The notes below the pieces were generated by a model. The model searched no databases and had not been told where the DNA came from. It worked only from the letters and a program-made list of their open reading frames with translations. Made by a program: the position numbers and the translations under genes. DNA of 64,000 bases. It comes from Phytopythium helicoides. Its lineage: Eukaryota > Oomycota > Peronosporomycetes > Pythiales > Pythiaceae. Of the stretch, positions 1 to 12,196 are shown one piece after another. The first letter of the stretch is position 1. The number at the start of each line of letters is the position of its first letter. The DNA lies in NCBI GenBank assembly GCA_024867545.1, contig JANFNE010000001.1, positions 1,116,001 to 1,180,000 on the forward strand, read 5' to 3'.

Positions 1-1109
1 AAGACGGACCGCGCGATCGTGAACGGCGCCTTCGACGCCGGTACGCTCCAGTCGCACCTCTCCAAGTACATCGAGGGCTTCGTGCTGTGTCCCTGGCTGC
101 CGCCTGCCGGAGACCAAGTACAAGTTCAAGGGCCAGATGATCTACCACAAGTGCTACGCCTGCGGTGCCTGTCGAGCCCGTCGACATGAACCACAAGCTC
201 ACCACCTTCATCCTCAAGGAGCACACGGCCGCCAAGCGCAGCAACGCCAAGGACGCCAAGAAGAAGAAGAAGAAGGAGAAGAAGGAAAAGAAGTCCAAGG
301 ACGAGCCCGAGCAGGAGGAGTCTACCCCCAAGGAGAAGAAGGAGAAGAAAGACAAGAAGGACAAGAAGGAGAAGAAAGACAAGAAGGACAAGAAGGACAA
401 AAAGGAGAAGAAGGACAAGAAGGAGAAGAAGCCCAAGACGAGGACGAGGACGACGAGGTTGAGTGGCACACCGACCTGTCGCCCGAGGCCGTTGCGGCTC
501 GTGCTGCCGAGGCGGAGGCCATCGAGGCTGCCGCCTGCAGCGGCCATGCAGGCTGCTGCCGAGGAGGAAGTCGTGGCTACGCTGGACAACCTCGAGGTGG
601 ACGACGAGAACGCCATCGAGTCAGGCGGTTTCCAACCTTCAGCGCTTCCTTGGCGAGTCGCACTCCGAGGACGAGATCTTCGAGGAGCTCTGCCGCCAGC
701 AGACCTACGCCGCCCTTCCGGCTACCGACCGCCTTGTCATCTTTTTCGCGCCGCGTTCGACGAGAAGCTGCTCTCCAGCAACCAGGTTGCCAAGTACGCG
801 CCCGGTGCTCGAGAAGATTGTGGACAGCGCTCATGCGCAGAACCAGCTGATCGCGCTTTCGGAGCACTTCTGTGCCGTTGAGCATGCCGACATGCTCTCG
901 CGTACCCGATCCTTCTGAAGCTGCTGTACGACGAGGACGTCCTCGAGGAGGAGAACCTTGTCGCGTGGGCCAAGAATGGTGTGCGCAAGGAGTACGCGCA
1001 CTGGGCGGTGACGGACGAGATTGCGGCCAAGCTTCAGGCGCTGCTGCAGCCGTTCATTGAGTGGCTCGAGAACGCCGAGGAGGAGGACGACTCGGACGAC
1101 GACGAGTAA
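1..1109 (+). CDS. Translation initiation factor eIF5, 5'-truncated by the window edge
   Basis: eIF5 is the GTPase-activating protein for eIF2 in the 43S pre-initiation complex. The window opens inside its N-terminal domain (KTDRAIVNGAFDAG), followed by the zinc-binding part (FVLCP, then CRLPETKYKFKG, YHKCYACGA) and PVDMNHKLTTFILKEH. A long Lys/Asp/Glu-rich linker follows, then the C-terminal W2/HEAT domain (SEDEIFEELCRQQTYAAL, LLYDEDVLEEENLVAWAKNG) and an aromatic/acidic tail (FIEWLENAEEEDDSDDDE) before TAA at 1107-1109, as is usual for eIF5/eIF2Bepsilon W2 domains. The frame changes at about 95, 160, 450, 540, 640, 750, 800 and 900. Such density in an essential gene suggests assembly indels, not a pseudogene. 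Family identity is secure; exact residues at the joins are not. Confidence 0.85.
258..440 (+). repeat. AAG/GAC-rich low-complexity tract in the eIF5 linker
   Basis: About 180 bases are almost entirely purine on the plus strand and encode runs of KKEKK and KKDKK units. The tract lies between the eIF5 zinc finger and the W2 domain. A basic linker is known in eIF5, but this one is long and highly repetitive, and the frame shifts just after it. Confidence 0.7.
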
Positions 1110-1289
1110 GCTTTTGCTGCTCTTACCGTTGGCGCGAGTCGTGTCATACCTTTCATTCTTTTCTCTTGAGGTTGGTTGCGAGGGCTCCGCTCTCTGCAAT
1201 CGCCACTGATGCATTTCGTAGCTTTCTTTTCTTTTCGAATGAAATCACTCGACACTTTCATGTGACTCAGTGTTGATGGTTTTCCATGT

Positions 1290-2439
1290 TCACTCCACAT
1301 CTAGATGGTCTACCAACTTCTCGACAATGCTTTCTAACTCTTTCTCGAGGGGATCACATCCTACAGATCTCTGAGCCTCCACTGCTTTCTCCATCCTTTC
1401 AGCCGAAAACGCCTCGGCACAGCCGGTTGCATGCAGATGACGATGGAATCGTGCAAACTTTCCGCGGCAGTCGTCTACCAGCAGCGTAAGCACCGGTGCG
1501 CCGGACGCCACAGCTTCTGTCGTCATGGAAATGGAATCGGGCGTAGTGATCACGACCGACGCCGTCGCCAGCAGCGCGTAGTACGGATTTGCAGTCTCGG
1601 TGCCTTCCCAAACAACGACCGAGCCGTGATCCGGGAGGCTCGCAGCAAGGTGATGGCGAATCGTCTGCCGAACTTGAAAAGGAGTTCGACGAGAGAAGCT
1701 CACGAGGAGTGCGGCATCATTGAAACGTCCCATCGCCTCAACCACTTGCAGAGCCATGGCCTTGGCATCTTCTGGCGTAAACGAGAAACCTCGGCACGGT
1801 CCTCCAACGAGCCACACGACGCGCCTAGCTCTCCCGACGGTCAGCTCGTCAAGCTTCTTGCGCCAGTGCTCCATGTGCTGCTGGAGAAGCTCCGGCGTCA
1901 CGTCAACCACCGTCCCGGTCGTCACGAGCACGTTCTCCGGTAGCTTCACATCCTCTGCAAAGTCGTGGCGAGGCGCAATCACCGCGTCGAACCACGCGAA
2001 CGGCGCGCGCGGGTGCTGGATCTGCAGGCTCGCGACGCTCCCCGGTGCCAGCGCGCTTGAGCAGCGCGCACAGCGCGACAGTCGAGCGCCCGCAGCCAAT
2101 GACGACGCTACGTCCGCTCGCCTGGCTCCTGGTCTCCTCCACCAGCTTCTGCAGCTCCCGCGAGCGCGCGTAGCCGAACGCGGCGTCCCCAGCGACGACA
2201 GCGCTCAGCACGTGCGCGATCGGCGGCAGCTTGCGCGCCACGCCCCGCAGCTCCAGCGTCACGCGCTCGATCGCCACGTGGCCCGCGTCATCGCCGAGCG
2301 CCGAGCGGCGCAGCAGCCGCGTCCGCAGCCGCGCAGCCAGCGCCAGCGCCTGCTTCTCGGCGCCGGCCGCGCCGTTGCCCAGCACCACGATCCGCATCTC
2401 CATTTGCCGCTCGCCGGCAACGTTTCCAAGCAAGGCCAT
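1290..2439 (-). CDS. ELM1-like protein (mitochondrial fission ELM1 / DUF1022 family)
   Basis: Two overlapping minus-strand segments form one protein of about 380 residues. The N-terminal half (2439 to about 2045) starts MALLGNVAGERQMEMRIVVL with a nucleotide-fold-like GNGAAGAEKQ motif. The second half (about 2045 to 1290) holds FDAVIAPRHDF, NVLVTTGTVVDVTPE, VVWLVGGPCRGFSF and VITTPDSISMTTEAVASGAP, the order typical of ELM1/DUF1022 proteins. Plant ELM1 recruits a dynamin to mitochondria, while bacterial members are uncharacterised and have a GT-B-like fold, so the job here is inferred from family only. A single frame change near 2045 separates the halves. The start at 2439 is the most upstream Met; 2403 and 2397 are alternatives. 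It is divergent from Nup85 with 126 bp between starts. Confidence 0.72.
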
Positions 2440-2565
2440 GTTGCATTAAAGTTATCATCTCTTACAAAAATAATGATGTTTTCAAGAAGTATACGACTTC
2501 GAGTAGATATACAGCCGGTGGAGCGCAAGCCTCCATCCGCCCGTCCCGATAGAAACCCCCACACG
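2440..2565. promoter_or_regulatory. Short shared intergenic region between ELM1-like and Nup85 genes
   Basis: The two divergent genes leave only 126 bp, so their promoters must overlap or share this stretch. It is AT-rich compared with the flanking coding DNA. No clear initiator match was found. Confidence 0.4.
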
Positions 2566-4772
2566 ATGGCGAGCGCGTTCGAGCTGCTGCGGCGCCTGCG
2601 CGCCGCGCCCGTAGCCGCCGCGCTGGGCGAGCGCGAGCAGCTGCAGGCGGCGGGAGCGGCCTGGGGGAAGCCCTGCGCGGCGTTGGCTTGAGCCGGGCGA
2701 CTCTGCGGCGCTCGAGGGCGGGGAGATGCCGAGCGAGCTGCGCGCGCTGGCGGCCGCGTCGTTCGCCGTCTTCTCGCGCGTCCAGCGCGTCGGCGGGGAG
2801 CTGGCGACCGCCGAGGTGCTGCGTGCGAGCCGCGAGTACCGTGAGGCGCTGACGACGTGCATCTTCGCGCTGGAGGACGGGCTGGAGCAGGCGCAGTCGG
2901 CCGACGAGGAGATGAAGCACGCGGACGGGGACGTAGAGGAGGAGGAGCGCTTCGTGGACCTGCTTAAGGTGTCGTTGGCCGTGTGGCACCTGTGCGAGCT
3001 GCTGCTTGCTGCAGCGAGGCGCCTGGAACGACCGCCACGTCGCCTACGAGCTCGCACGGTGGCTTCAGCAGCACTACGCCGGCGAGTTCGTGGAGCGCGC
3101 AGAGAGTGAGTTCCTCCGCCTCAAGCGCACCGAGCAGCCAGAGCAGGATCCAGCTTTCTGGCAGACCGTGCGAGCACTGGTGATCGCAGGCAGCGGATCG
3201 AGCGCCTGGAGCCTGCTGGCGACCCACTCGAGCTACAAGTCGCTCATCTCCAGGGATGTGGGCTCGCTCACAGGGCACCTCGATGCGCGCGTCATTTCAG
3301 GCCATCCAACGAGTAATGGAGCTCATGCCAGGACGTGCTAGGCACCCGGACATTGCCATGCTGGATGGAGAGGCCACTGTGGACGAGTGGAGGAGCTGGC
3401 GCGCGGAGTGCGAGCGCCTGCTAACTTCGGACAGCTACATTAAGTCGCATGATGAGCTGACCCAGCTGCTCCAGGTTTTGGTCGCGGACGAAGCTGCGAC
3501 TGCGTGCGAATGTGAGTTCATGGTTTGAGCTCATGATGGCACGACTGTACCTTGAGGAGCCCAAGCGCGTGGCGCACCGATTCGAGTTCCTTATGGCCAA
3601 CTGCTTCCAAGCTCTTGGCACTGAAATGGGAAACTTCGACTACATTGTGCTTGCGATTCTGCAGTACGATGTCCAGAGTGCGCTGCAAGACATTTTCAGC
3701 ATGGGGCTGTCATGGATGGCTGCGCACTTGACAGATCTACTTGAGAAGAGCGGTGTCGTCGCAAAGGACGTGATGCCAGGGAGCGAATGCTCTCTGCGCG
3801 AGCGATTTCTTCTCGAGTACGCACTTGAACTCAGCGCAACAAGCGGCATGTGGCAGTTCGTTGTAGGATATGCCGAGACGTGCCAGCAGTTCGGTTCAAT
3901 TGTGATCACATCCACAATCGACCGCGAACCAGTGCCGACGGACCGCAAAGCGAACGCGTTGCTGAATTATTGTCAGGGCAAGGGTCTTCTCGTCAAGACT
4001 CAACGTTTTATTGCTGTGCGCCGAGCCACCGAGTCCCAGCAAATCAAGGCTTATGGTGCGGCTCTTATGTGGCTTCTCCGTGCGCAGCATTTGGACGATG
4101 TCGATGAGCTGTGCGATATCATTCTTGAAGAGTGTGAGTCGACCGGCTCGCTCACGCCGCTGAACGAAGCCGTCGAGTTCCTGGAGGGTAGTGACGTGCG
4201 ACAGTCGCTCCCGCTGAAGCTCGAGTGGCTTGTCCGTTACCGTGAGTTTAGCCTCGTTCTCGAAGATCGCCGGTATCTGAGTCGTCGAGCTGGACAAGCT
4301 GGATGCAGTTGATGGAGCCAGTGTTAGTGACGAAGAGTATGCGTCGGTGGAGCGGAAGTATCGCTTCGTATCGTGTGAAGCGGCAAAGCGGCTTCATTTA
4401 CTGCTTTCGAGCGAAGGCGCGCCTCGCTCGCTTCGTGCTCATCTGCTAGAGGAGGCTGAGGTCTTGCTTGAGATGAGTCCTAGCGTGTTCGAGCCGCCAC
4501 ACCTGTACTCGCTTATGGCTTACATCCGTGCTATTGATCGATCGTTCGATAGTTCGGAGGTGTTTTCTCCGCAGTCATCTGCATCTGCGCTGAAAAGCCG
4601 AGTGGAGCAGCTGGCTCTGCGCAACCTGTCGGAGTCTCTGCTGGCCATCCCGACTCATAGTGAATCTCTGTCGGCCGATGCGTTCCGAGACGGTGTCAAC
4701 AGCAGCGCATTCGTGGGACCCCACTACGTTACAACTGCAGCAACATCGCTAACTTCTCCGATGGAAGACTGA
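2566..4772 (+). CDS. Nucleoporin Nup85 (Y-complex scaffold)
   Basis: The reading frame runs in pieces from ATG 2566 to TGA 4770-4772, about 730 residues. Family landmarks are an early helical region (AYELARWLQQHYAGEF, DPAFWQTVRALVIAGS), DGEATVDEWRSWRAECERLL, and the central Nup85 block with WMAAHLTDLLEKSGVV, LRERFLLEYALELSATSGMW and DVDELCDIILEECES. Nup85 is an ACE1-type alpha-helical scaffold of the Nup107-160 Y-complex at the nuclear pore. Frame changes occur near 2685, 3005, 3290, 3515 and 4275, each leaving conserved sequence on both sides, so indel error is likely. It lies 1.4 kb from the first of two Nup214 genes. Alternative identity as another ACE1 nucleoporin is possible but less fitting. 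Confidence 0.8.
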
Positions 4773-4885
4773 GCAAGATGTAGTTATCGCTCGCAGTGCC
4801 TTAGGACTTCATTCAAACATCGACACGTTCGAAAACGCTATCCTGCGTTCGTATTCGCGACTACAATCCTCACCTACTCGGCCTA

Positions 4886-6007
4886 TTACGCCCGCTGGAG
4901 CTTGGCTTGGTCCCACTTCATCACAGGTTCACCGTCCCTCGCAGTGAGGAGTTCGTAACCCGTTTCGGTCACAAGAATCGTGTGTTCAAACTGTGCCGAC
5001 CGCTTGCCGTCAGCCGTCACGTCCGTCCATCCGTCTGGCCAAATTTTATCGCGCCATGTACCAGCATTGATCATGGGCTCGATGGTGAAAATCTGTCCCG
5101 GTTTGACGATCCCCACTGCTTTGTTACGCGCGTAATGCGGGATGGTAGGCGTGCAGTGGAAAAGTGATCCAATCCCGTGACCACAAAAGCTCTTGACGAC
5201 AGAAAACCCCTCCGCGGCCGCCACCGCCGAGATCTCACGACCGAATTCGCGAAACATCGTGCCAGGCTTGACCATCGCAATGGCAGCAGCCAGGCAGTCG
5301 AAGGCGTTCTTGACGAGCCTGACCCCTTCTGCGTCAACGTTCCCCACCAGAAAGGTCTCGTTCAGGTCGGCATGATAACCGTCTTGTACACGCTGATGTC
5401 GAGGTTGACAATGTCTCCGTCCTGCACCGGCCGCGAGTCAGGAATGCCGTGGCAGACGACCTCATTGACGGAGATGCAGTACGACTTCGGGAACTGGTTG
5501 TAGTTGAGCGGCGACGGATAGCACCCTCGCTCAATGCAAGCGTCGTGTACCACCCTGTCAATCTCGTCGCCCGTGACACCAATTCGAAGCGCCCTCCCTG
5601 CAATGTCGAGCACCTCCCGCCCAGCACGGCAAGCAGCACGGATGCCCTCAATCTCAGCTGGCGTGTACACTGGAATGACCGATTTGTTCTCCTGCAACTC
5701 CGAGAGCGGGATCCCCGTCTTCCAGTAGTCGGGCTTGGCGATGTGGTCGGGCACAGATCGCATCGGAGATACGACGCCTGGACGCACTGCTCCCTGTGAA
5801 CTCAAAGCCCGCAAACGGCCCATCATCCGCAGCTTTCGACTGCTCAAAAACCGCGTGCAGCGCCTTGTGCGAGCGCCAGTAGCCCTTGAAGCACGACTGC
5901 GAGCAGAACGAGCTGAGCGCAGAGGGGACACCGAGAGCCTTGCACGAGGGGCACACGAGCCGCCCAGGCTGTCCGCACGCCGGTGTCACGCAGATCACGT
6001 CCGCCAT
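4886..6007 (-). CDS. Methionine aminopeptidase type 1 with N-terminal zinc finger (MetAP1)
   Basis: This enzyme removes initiator Met co-translationally. The N-terminus ([20 protein letters not shown], then [18 protein letters not shown]) is the C6H2/MYND-like finger of eukaryotic MetAP1 that contacts the ribosome. The pita-bread domain follows: [78 protein letters not shown] and [12 protein letters not shown]. These hold the expected metal ligands Asp, Asp, His, Glu, Glu. Frame changes occur near 5800 and near 5380; the second removes one base from the motif expected to read [12 protein letters not shown]. The start at 6007 gives the standard N-terminus; an initiator-like sequence sits 10-25 bp upstream. 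Confidence 0.92.
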
Positions 6008-6016
6008 GGCTGGAGA

Positions 6017-6032
6017 CCTTGGCAAAATGACT
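6017..6032 (-). promoter_or_regulatory. Putative oomycete initiator upstream of MetAP1
   Basis: On the minus strand the sequence reads TCATTTTGCCAAGG about 10-25 bp upstream of the MetAP1 ATG, resembling the central TCATTYYNCAW part of the oomycete initiator. It would give a very short leader, which is common in these organisms. Confidence 0.35.
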
Positions 6033-6204
6033 TGCCGGGAAAGAAACACTTCTTCACCAGTCAGTTCGTGAGTGCTGGTCCAGCAACATCGAAGAAGTCA
6101 ACGAAAGCTCATTGGCACTAGAACTAGAACACATGCATGGCGAATAGGATCGACAGTTCCTGTCACTACGGAAACTACAGCAAAGAGTTGGCATTGAGAG
6201 CTTT

Positions 6205-9200
6205 TCAAGTCTTTGCGAACGCGTCCAGATGTTGCTGGAAGTTTTCTAGCGCCTTGCTGCCGGTGTCGCGGAAACTCACGTTCGATGAGGTGAAAGCGCC
6301 AAAACCGCTACCGCCAGAAATCGATGACGTGTTGGTGCCGCTCGCTTGAGTATGGGTAGTCGGTTCTAGAGTCGATGTCTCACCAAACACCGAGCAGGGG
6401 CTGTACCCAATCTCTGGCGGGAATCCCGGCATTGTTCGGCTAGGGAAATCCCGCCGCGGGATATCATAAACTTTCTGGGAGTAAGTCGGAGGCTTCTTGA
6501 CGTACTTGAGATCAAGCAGCTCGAACAAACGCTGCTCGCGTCCCTTGTACTTGACCAAAATCGTGTCAATATATCCGAGCTTGGACGGGTTGTACTGCTG
6601 ATAAAACTCAATGAGTCTTGTGCGAAACAGAGGCTTCTTGACGTACTTGAGATCAAGCAGCTCGAACAAACGATGCTCGCGTCCCTTGAACTTAGTTAGA
6701 ATTGTATCAACAGAGCCGAGTTTGGAAGGGTTATACTGCTGGTAAAACTCAACTAGCTTCGTGCGATAGTAATTTCCAAAACGTGCTTTCGGTTCAACCG
6801 CTGGTTTTGGCGGCCTCCACGAGAAGACGTCTCGAGGCATCACAGTGTTGTTGCACAGAGCCAGGAAGTGACTTCGCACCTGCTTACTAAGGCGCTCAGC
6901 TACTTCCATTTCATTAGCGACCGTGTCAGCCGAAGAATGCAATCCCGGAGAGCTCTGTTTTGGTAGGGACCAGCGCGTCGACTCGTTCCGAAAGCTCGCA
7001 TACGCGCTTGTATTGTAGCTTGCTTGCCTTGTACGTTTGCTTGAGGCGAGCAAGTGCCTCAGATGATGACACTTCAAATGGCTTCATGGTTTCATTTGTT
7101 GATTGCACGCGGCTCTCCAATCGAACGCATAGCTTCTCCACTTCCTCAAGTTTGGCTTTGAGGGCGTCGCGCTGTTTGCGGAGCTTGTCGTTCAGCGGTT
7201 GCTCCTCTAACACATGCTGGAATCTTTTTTCATTGCTGTGGTCGGTAAATTCTAGCGCGTGCTCGAGATCTTTATGAACGGCGCTAACGCATTCAACTAT
7301 ATGTGCCACGTCTTGTTTGGAGTATTGACGGGAAGTGTCCATCTCACCGATTTGCTTGTCTAGCTTAGACACGGTCTCAACGAGTGCCTTTACCGACTTC
7401 GCAAACTCTCCAATTCTCGTTTCGTCTTTGGTCTCGATCTCATTAGCACTCTTAGCAACTCGCTTGATCGTTTTGTCCATACTCGCAATGATCGAAACGA
7501 TCTGGTCTTCAAACGGCGACACGGGTGCGAGATGGCTCGGATTTGTTCTTGGGCTGGAAGGTCGGATATTTGATTGGCAGAGGAGTAGCTTTGGTAAAAG
7601 ATTTACCTCTCGATGCGATAGTGTCTAAACCCTTGGAGTTTGGATTCATAGCGTGACATGCGATACAGCTTGAAGCCGTCGACCTCGAAATTTGTCGACC
7701 AACAAACTTGGCAACGGCCACGAGTTTTTCGCTCCCCAAAACTTTGTATCGTATACTGGAAGAGCTTTGGTCGCAGGAACGCCATCTTCATCTTCCAATC
7801 GAGTGTCAAATACCCATGAGACGTACCACCCCACGAAATCATTCTTTTTCACAATTCCGGACGAACCAGAAAGTTGGGCAGCATATTTGCCGTGCCATGC
7901 ATTTAAGTAATGCACGCCTAGTTGCTTCATCAATTCAGGAAATCGGATCACAGGAAGCTGCCCAGACCGCGACCAATCAATCGCCTCGAAAGCTGTTATA
8001 GCGCGCTGACGCTCCTCGCGTTGTTCAAGGACTGTTTATGGATATCCAAACACGAATTAGTAACCCGACGAGTCCGGAAAAACAATCAGAGCCAAAAACG
8101 TACCATCAAGGTCATCAGTTGCCGCTGTAGGAAATCGCACAAAGAGTTTTGAGGATAATTGTGCATCTCCATTTCGTGTGGTTTGTGACGATCCCATTCT
8201 GAACGATAAGCCAGAAACAGCCTCATGATTTGTCAATAGTGCAGGGGATGCGCCAAATCCGGTTGTAACGCCAAAACCAGGAGCTTTCGACTTTGACCAA
8301 ATATTAGGATGGTATCCACTAGCAGCAGCAGCACCAAATACGGGAGGCTTCGGTTTTGTGGATGTGTCCAGAGAATTATCACTTCTACCTGCAGCACCAC
8401 CAAAAGCTGGAGGCTTCGGTTTAGCAGTCGTGTCCGGAGGATAGGAACTCCCACCACCAAATGACGGTGGTTTAGGCTTTGACGTCGTATCAGGCGGATA
8501 TCCACTGACACTCCCGTTGCTGCCAGCGCTGGTGCTACCAGCAGTTGTAGTGCCGAAAGAGGGAGGCTTCGGCTTCGATGACGTGTCAGGAGGGTACCCA
8601 CTGCTATTTGTCTTTGACACACCAGGCTTCTCGCCAGAAGTTGGAGCCGAGCCAAAACCGAAGCTGAATCCAGATGTAGTAGACCCAGAGCTAGAACCAC
8701 CAAACGAAAAACCACCGCTTGAGCTCGTGCTCGTACTCGTGCTCGTACTCGTAGATCCACCTCCAAACGAAAACCCTCCAGTAAACGCAGTTGGTTCAGC
8801 TGGTGCAGTCGAACTCGAGGAAAAGCCAAATGAAAAGCCTGTCGTCTTGACACCCTCACTACTCGAGCCAGTAGAAGGGATTGAAGAAGAAGATGCAGCC
8901 ACAGGAAAAGAAAAGCCACCAGCACCAATTCCACCGGCAGCTGTAGCTGTAGGCTTTGGCGCAGCTAAACCTTTTGGTGCACTTGGGTTTGGAGTTTCGC
9001 ATGCACTACACTTCATCGCACTCGCACCATTCGTAACCATGCACACTTCACACTTCCAGCTACCTTCTCCTGCTTGGAATTTCTTGAACACTGCTGCAAT
9101 CTCCTCCTTCGACTTCATCTCGGGCTTCTTCTCATCAACCTTTCCCACCGGCTCATCATCGTCTTCCTCGTCGGAAGAGGCATCGTTGAATAGCCAGTCC

Positions 9201-12117
9201 ACATACCACTTGACAAAGTCAGCCTCGTGGAGTTTCCCGTCTTTCAGCAACTTGTGCATGTGCTCGTCGTGCTCCTCTTCACAGTACGTCGATCCAAGCT
9301 TCTTGAACAGCTTCGGCACGAGGTCCATTCCAATGGAAGACTCGCCTTCCGGGAGAACGGCGAGGAACGCTTCTCGTGCGTTTGCCTCTTCCTCCGCGCG
9401 CTCTTCTTCTTCATTGCTGTCTTCGCCATCCGATTCCGCAAACTTGTTATCATCGTTTTGGCCGTAGGAGTCATCCGCAGCATCGTTGGCTGCGTCAGAC
9501 GTACTAGTCGTCTCAGAGGCTGGAAGCGCGCTCTTGGACTCATCCGAGCTCGTCACCGAACCAGATTCAGCAGCAGCGGGGGTGACACCAAACGAGAACG
9601 ACAACGATTTGTCCGGTGTTTCTGTACTCGCAATAGTCGTTGCTGACGGAAAGCTGAAACCGAAACTCGTTCCAGTCGACACAGAAGTGCTGGTAGATTC
9701 CTTTTCTTGGGTTGCAGTAAACCCAAAGTTGAACGAGGTTGACGCAGACGACGTAGTCCCAATTGCGCTTGTACCATCAACAGACGCGGGAGTAAATCCA
9801 AAGCTAAACGTCGGCTTCGGTGTTGTGGAAGCCTCGCCTCCAAAGCCAAATGACGACAAAGGCTTTGCTGGCGCGCTCGATACACCTGATCCCTTGAAGT
9901 TCGGATTGGGAGACTCACACGAAGCACAGCGTGCGGCCGAAGCGTCTGGGTTCTGCACACAACACACATCGCAACGCCACGAGCCTTCTTTTGCCTTGAA
10001 CTTCTCCAACAGATTAGGAGTCGCCGCAGTCGTACTGGTAGACGAAGAAGTGGTCTCGTTGTCATCGTCCTCTTCGTCTTCCGACTCGTCGTCACCAAAC
10101 ACCCACGACACATACCATGTCACGAATGTCTCCTTCTTGATCACCCCTGACGACTCAGACAACCGCTTCGCGTATCTGCTGTGGTCCTCCTCGCAGTACG
10201 TAGTTCCCATCTTCTCAATCAGCTTCGCGAACTGACTTGTCTCGACCTCGCCAGTAGCATTCACATCGATAGCGTCGAATGCAGTGATAGCATTTTGGCG
10301 CTCTTCTTCACGCTCACCCTCAGAGTCGTCGCTGTCCGAGTCTTCCGATGCAGGGACGTTCGTTACATCGTCGGTAGTAGCAACAGGAGTTGACATCGTC
10401 GAAGAAGTGTCAACCGCAACTTCTTTTTCTCCTCCTCCTCCTCCTTGTTCTCCGTGCACCTCGTGGAATGTGGACGGCTTCGAAACCGTCGTACGCGTCA
10501 CCGTTGCCTCGAACGGACCAGGCTTCCCAACAAAGTCCAACTCCTCACACACAGTCATATCCACGAACGCGAAGCTAATCAACAAACCCTCCGTCGTCGT
10601 GCACGTCAAGATGGGTGCAGGAGGAAACGGCTTGTCGTCCACTTGCACCGCCTCCGAGCAGTTCAGGTCCAGCGCCATACCAGTCGGGAAGGTATCTTCG
10701 TCGTCACTCGTCATCGGGAGTCGCGCTTGGTATTTCTCCGCGGGTTTCCACACCTGCCACTCGGTCGTATCGGCATCGTACACCAACAGCTCAATGTCGG
10801 CACTGAGCGAGCAGCCGACGAAGAACATGCGCCTGTTGTATTGTAAGACAAACAGTTTGGGTGAGTTCTTTTTATCGCGACGACATCGAGTGGAATAACA
10901 ATGGCGGAGCGGCACGCACCAGTCGGGGAGAAACACGGAGTAATACTGGTGTCGTCGCCCCTCGACGTCAAAGTAAGCGACTAGTTCATCGAGCTCGACG
11001 CAGACCCCATCATCAAAGATGCATGCCAAGGCTGTGGTTTCCTCGTCCTCCTCGTTGTACTTTTCGTATCCAGCCAAGATGAGGTCGTCCTCGGCCCAGT
11101 CGATATGATGAACTACACGTAGAAACAGACACATCAGATCAACGTGCTCTTCCATTGTCAGCGTTTGCACGAACTGTGTCTTACCTCTGAAGCTGCCATC
11201 ATTGTACGTGCTGGGCTTTTGATAAGTGCGCTTGATCGAAAGAGACGTACGGTGGTAACACGCGATCGAACCGCTCAGTTTGCCCACTACAAGCATTGAG
11301 CCATCTTTGCTCCAGGACACTGCTCACACAAAAAGATACCAACACTTCCATCGTCATACACCTACTTAATGATACATTCCCCAACAAAACGCTACTCACC
11401 GGCCGAGGCTGCGGTCTCTGGCAGAATTCGCTGTTCATCACTTTCCAGCTTCGCCAGTACGACTTTGTTCGTTGACGTGAGCATCGCCAGCTCTGGATTC
11501 AAGGGATCCGGAGTCCACTCCATCGCTTCAGCGGTGAGCGAAGTGAACACTCGTTTAGCAGTCGGGTGCTTCTGCAGAAACCAAGCCACTCAATCCGATC
11601 AGACAGCAGCCCTTATCATGGATGCAAATCAATAGGTGATCGCACCGACTGCAGAATCGTCGCGACCTCATACATCGATATCGAGTCACCGTGTGCAGCG
11701 GCAATGTACTGCTCGTCCGGGGAGAGCGCGATCAGGTGCGGTGTAGACGGCAGGAGCACCAGGTGCCGAGCTGGGACGAATCGAATATCGTCGCTCGTCC
11801 ACTTCACGCCGTAGTCGCGCGCCTCCACCCGACGCCAGTAATAGTCCTCTCGCGCTTCCTCTCCGTCCTTTGCGCTCGACACCACGAACCCTGGCGCATT
11901 CAAAGCAGCGTTTAGATCTTCATGAGCCGCCGTTCTCCTCGAATCCTCTGCAGCTCCACCCACCGCCGTCGATCGCGACCACCGAGAGCCCGAACCTGTT
12001 CCCGTGCTGAAGAAGCTGGCGACGCCCCCAGGCGCTCGACGGCGTCGATGCGGAGCTCGCGCGCAGGCGGCCGACGTCCAGCAGCCGCACGTGCTTCGTC
12101 TCGCGCTCCATCTTCAC
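6205..12117 (-). CDS. Nup214-like FG nucleoporin, diverged minus-strand paralog
   Basis: N-terminus MKMERETKHVRLLDVGRLR at 12117, then beta-propeller exons (LIALSPDEQYIAAAHG; SWSKDGSMLVVGKLSG; HHIDWAEDDLILAGYEKY at 11112) and the Nup214-type propeller end (RLPMTSDDEDTFPTGMALDL, PPAPILTCTTTEG). Next come two modules of EF-hand-like helices plus RanBP2-type zinc finger (WRCDVC...CASCESPNP; WKCEVC...CSACETPNP), FG repeats and five worn YPPDT/KPKPP units. After a likely intron from about 8112 a third, diverged EF-hand-like module follows (about 7790-8030) with its zinc finger split by two frame changes near 7650-7710. A coiled coil (7522-6960) and two tandem FYQQYNP repeats (about 6790-6480) end the protein at 6205. 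Most of the FG/YPPDT region of the plus-strand copy is missing. It may be a working paralog or a decaying one. Confidence 0.75.
8400..11112 (-). repeat. Inverted-repeat arm 1 (near-identical core of the Nup214 pair)
   Basis: This stretch matches 14502-17220 on the opposite strand with only scattered substitutions and a few small in-frame indels. Outside it, similarity of the two genes drops sharply. The arm starts exactly at the exon that begins HHIDWAEDD/HHINWAEDD and ends in the third YPPDT unit. Confidence 0.85.
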
Positions 12118-12196
12118 CCAGGTTTCCTCACTGCGAACTTGGGTTCATTTGCACGACTATATCGGTAATTGTTCATTTATAGGACAAAGAGGTCTG

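Noticed and set aside
1..1109. Programmed frameshifting in eIF5
   Set aside because: Too many changes in both directions without slippery sites; indel error explains them better.
8517..10898. Long plus-strand open frames opposite the minus-strand Nup214 (and the matching ones at 14749-17103 on the minus strand)
   Set aside because: They are mirror frames of a repetitive GC-rich coding region; the same shadow appears in both arms.
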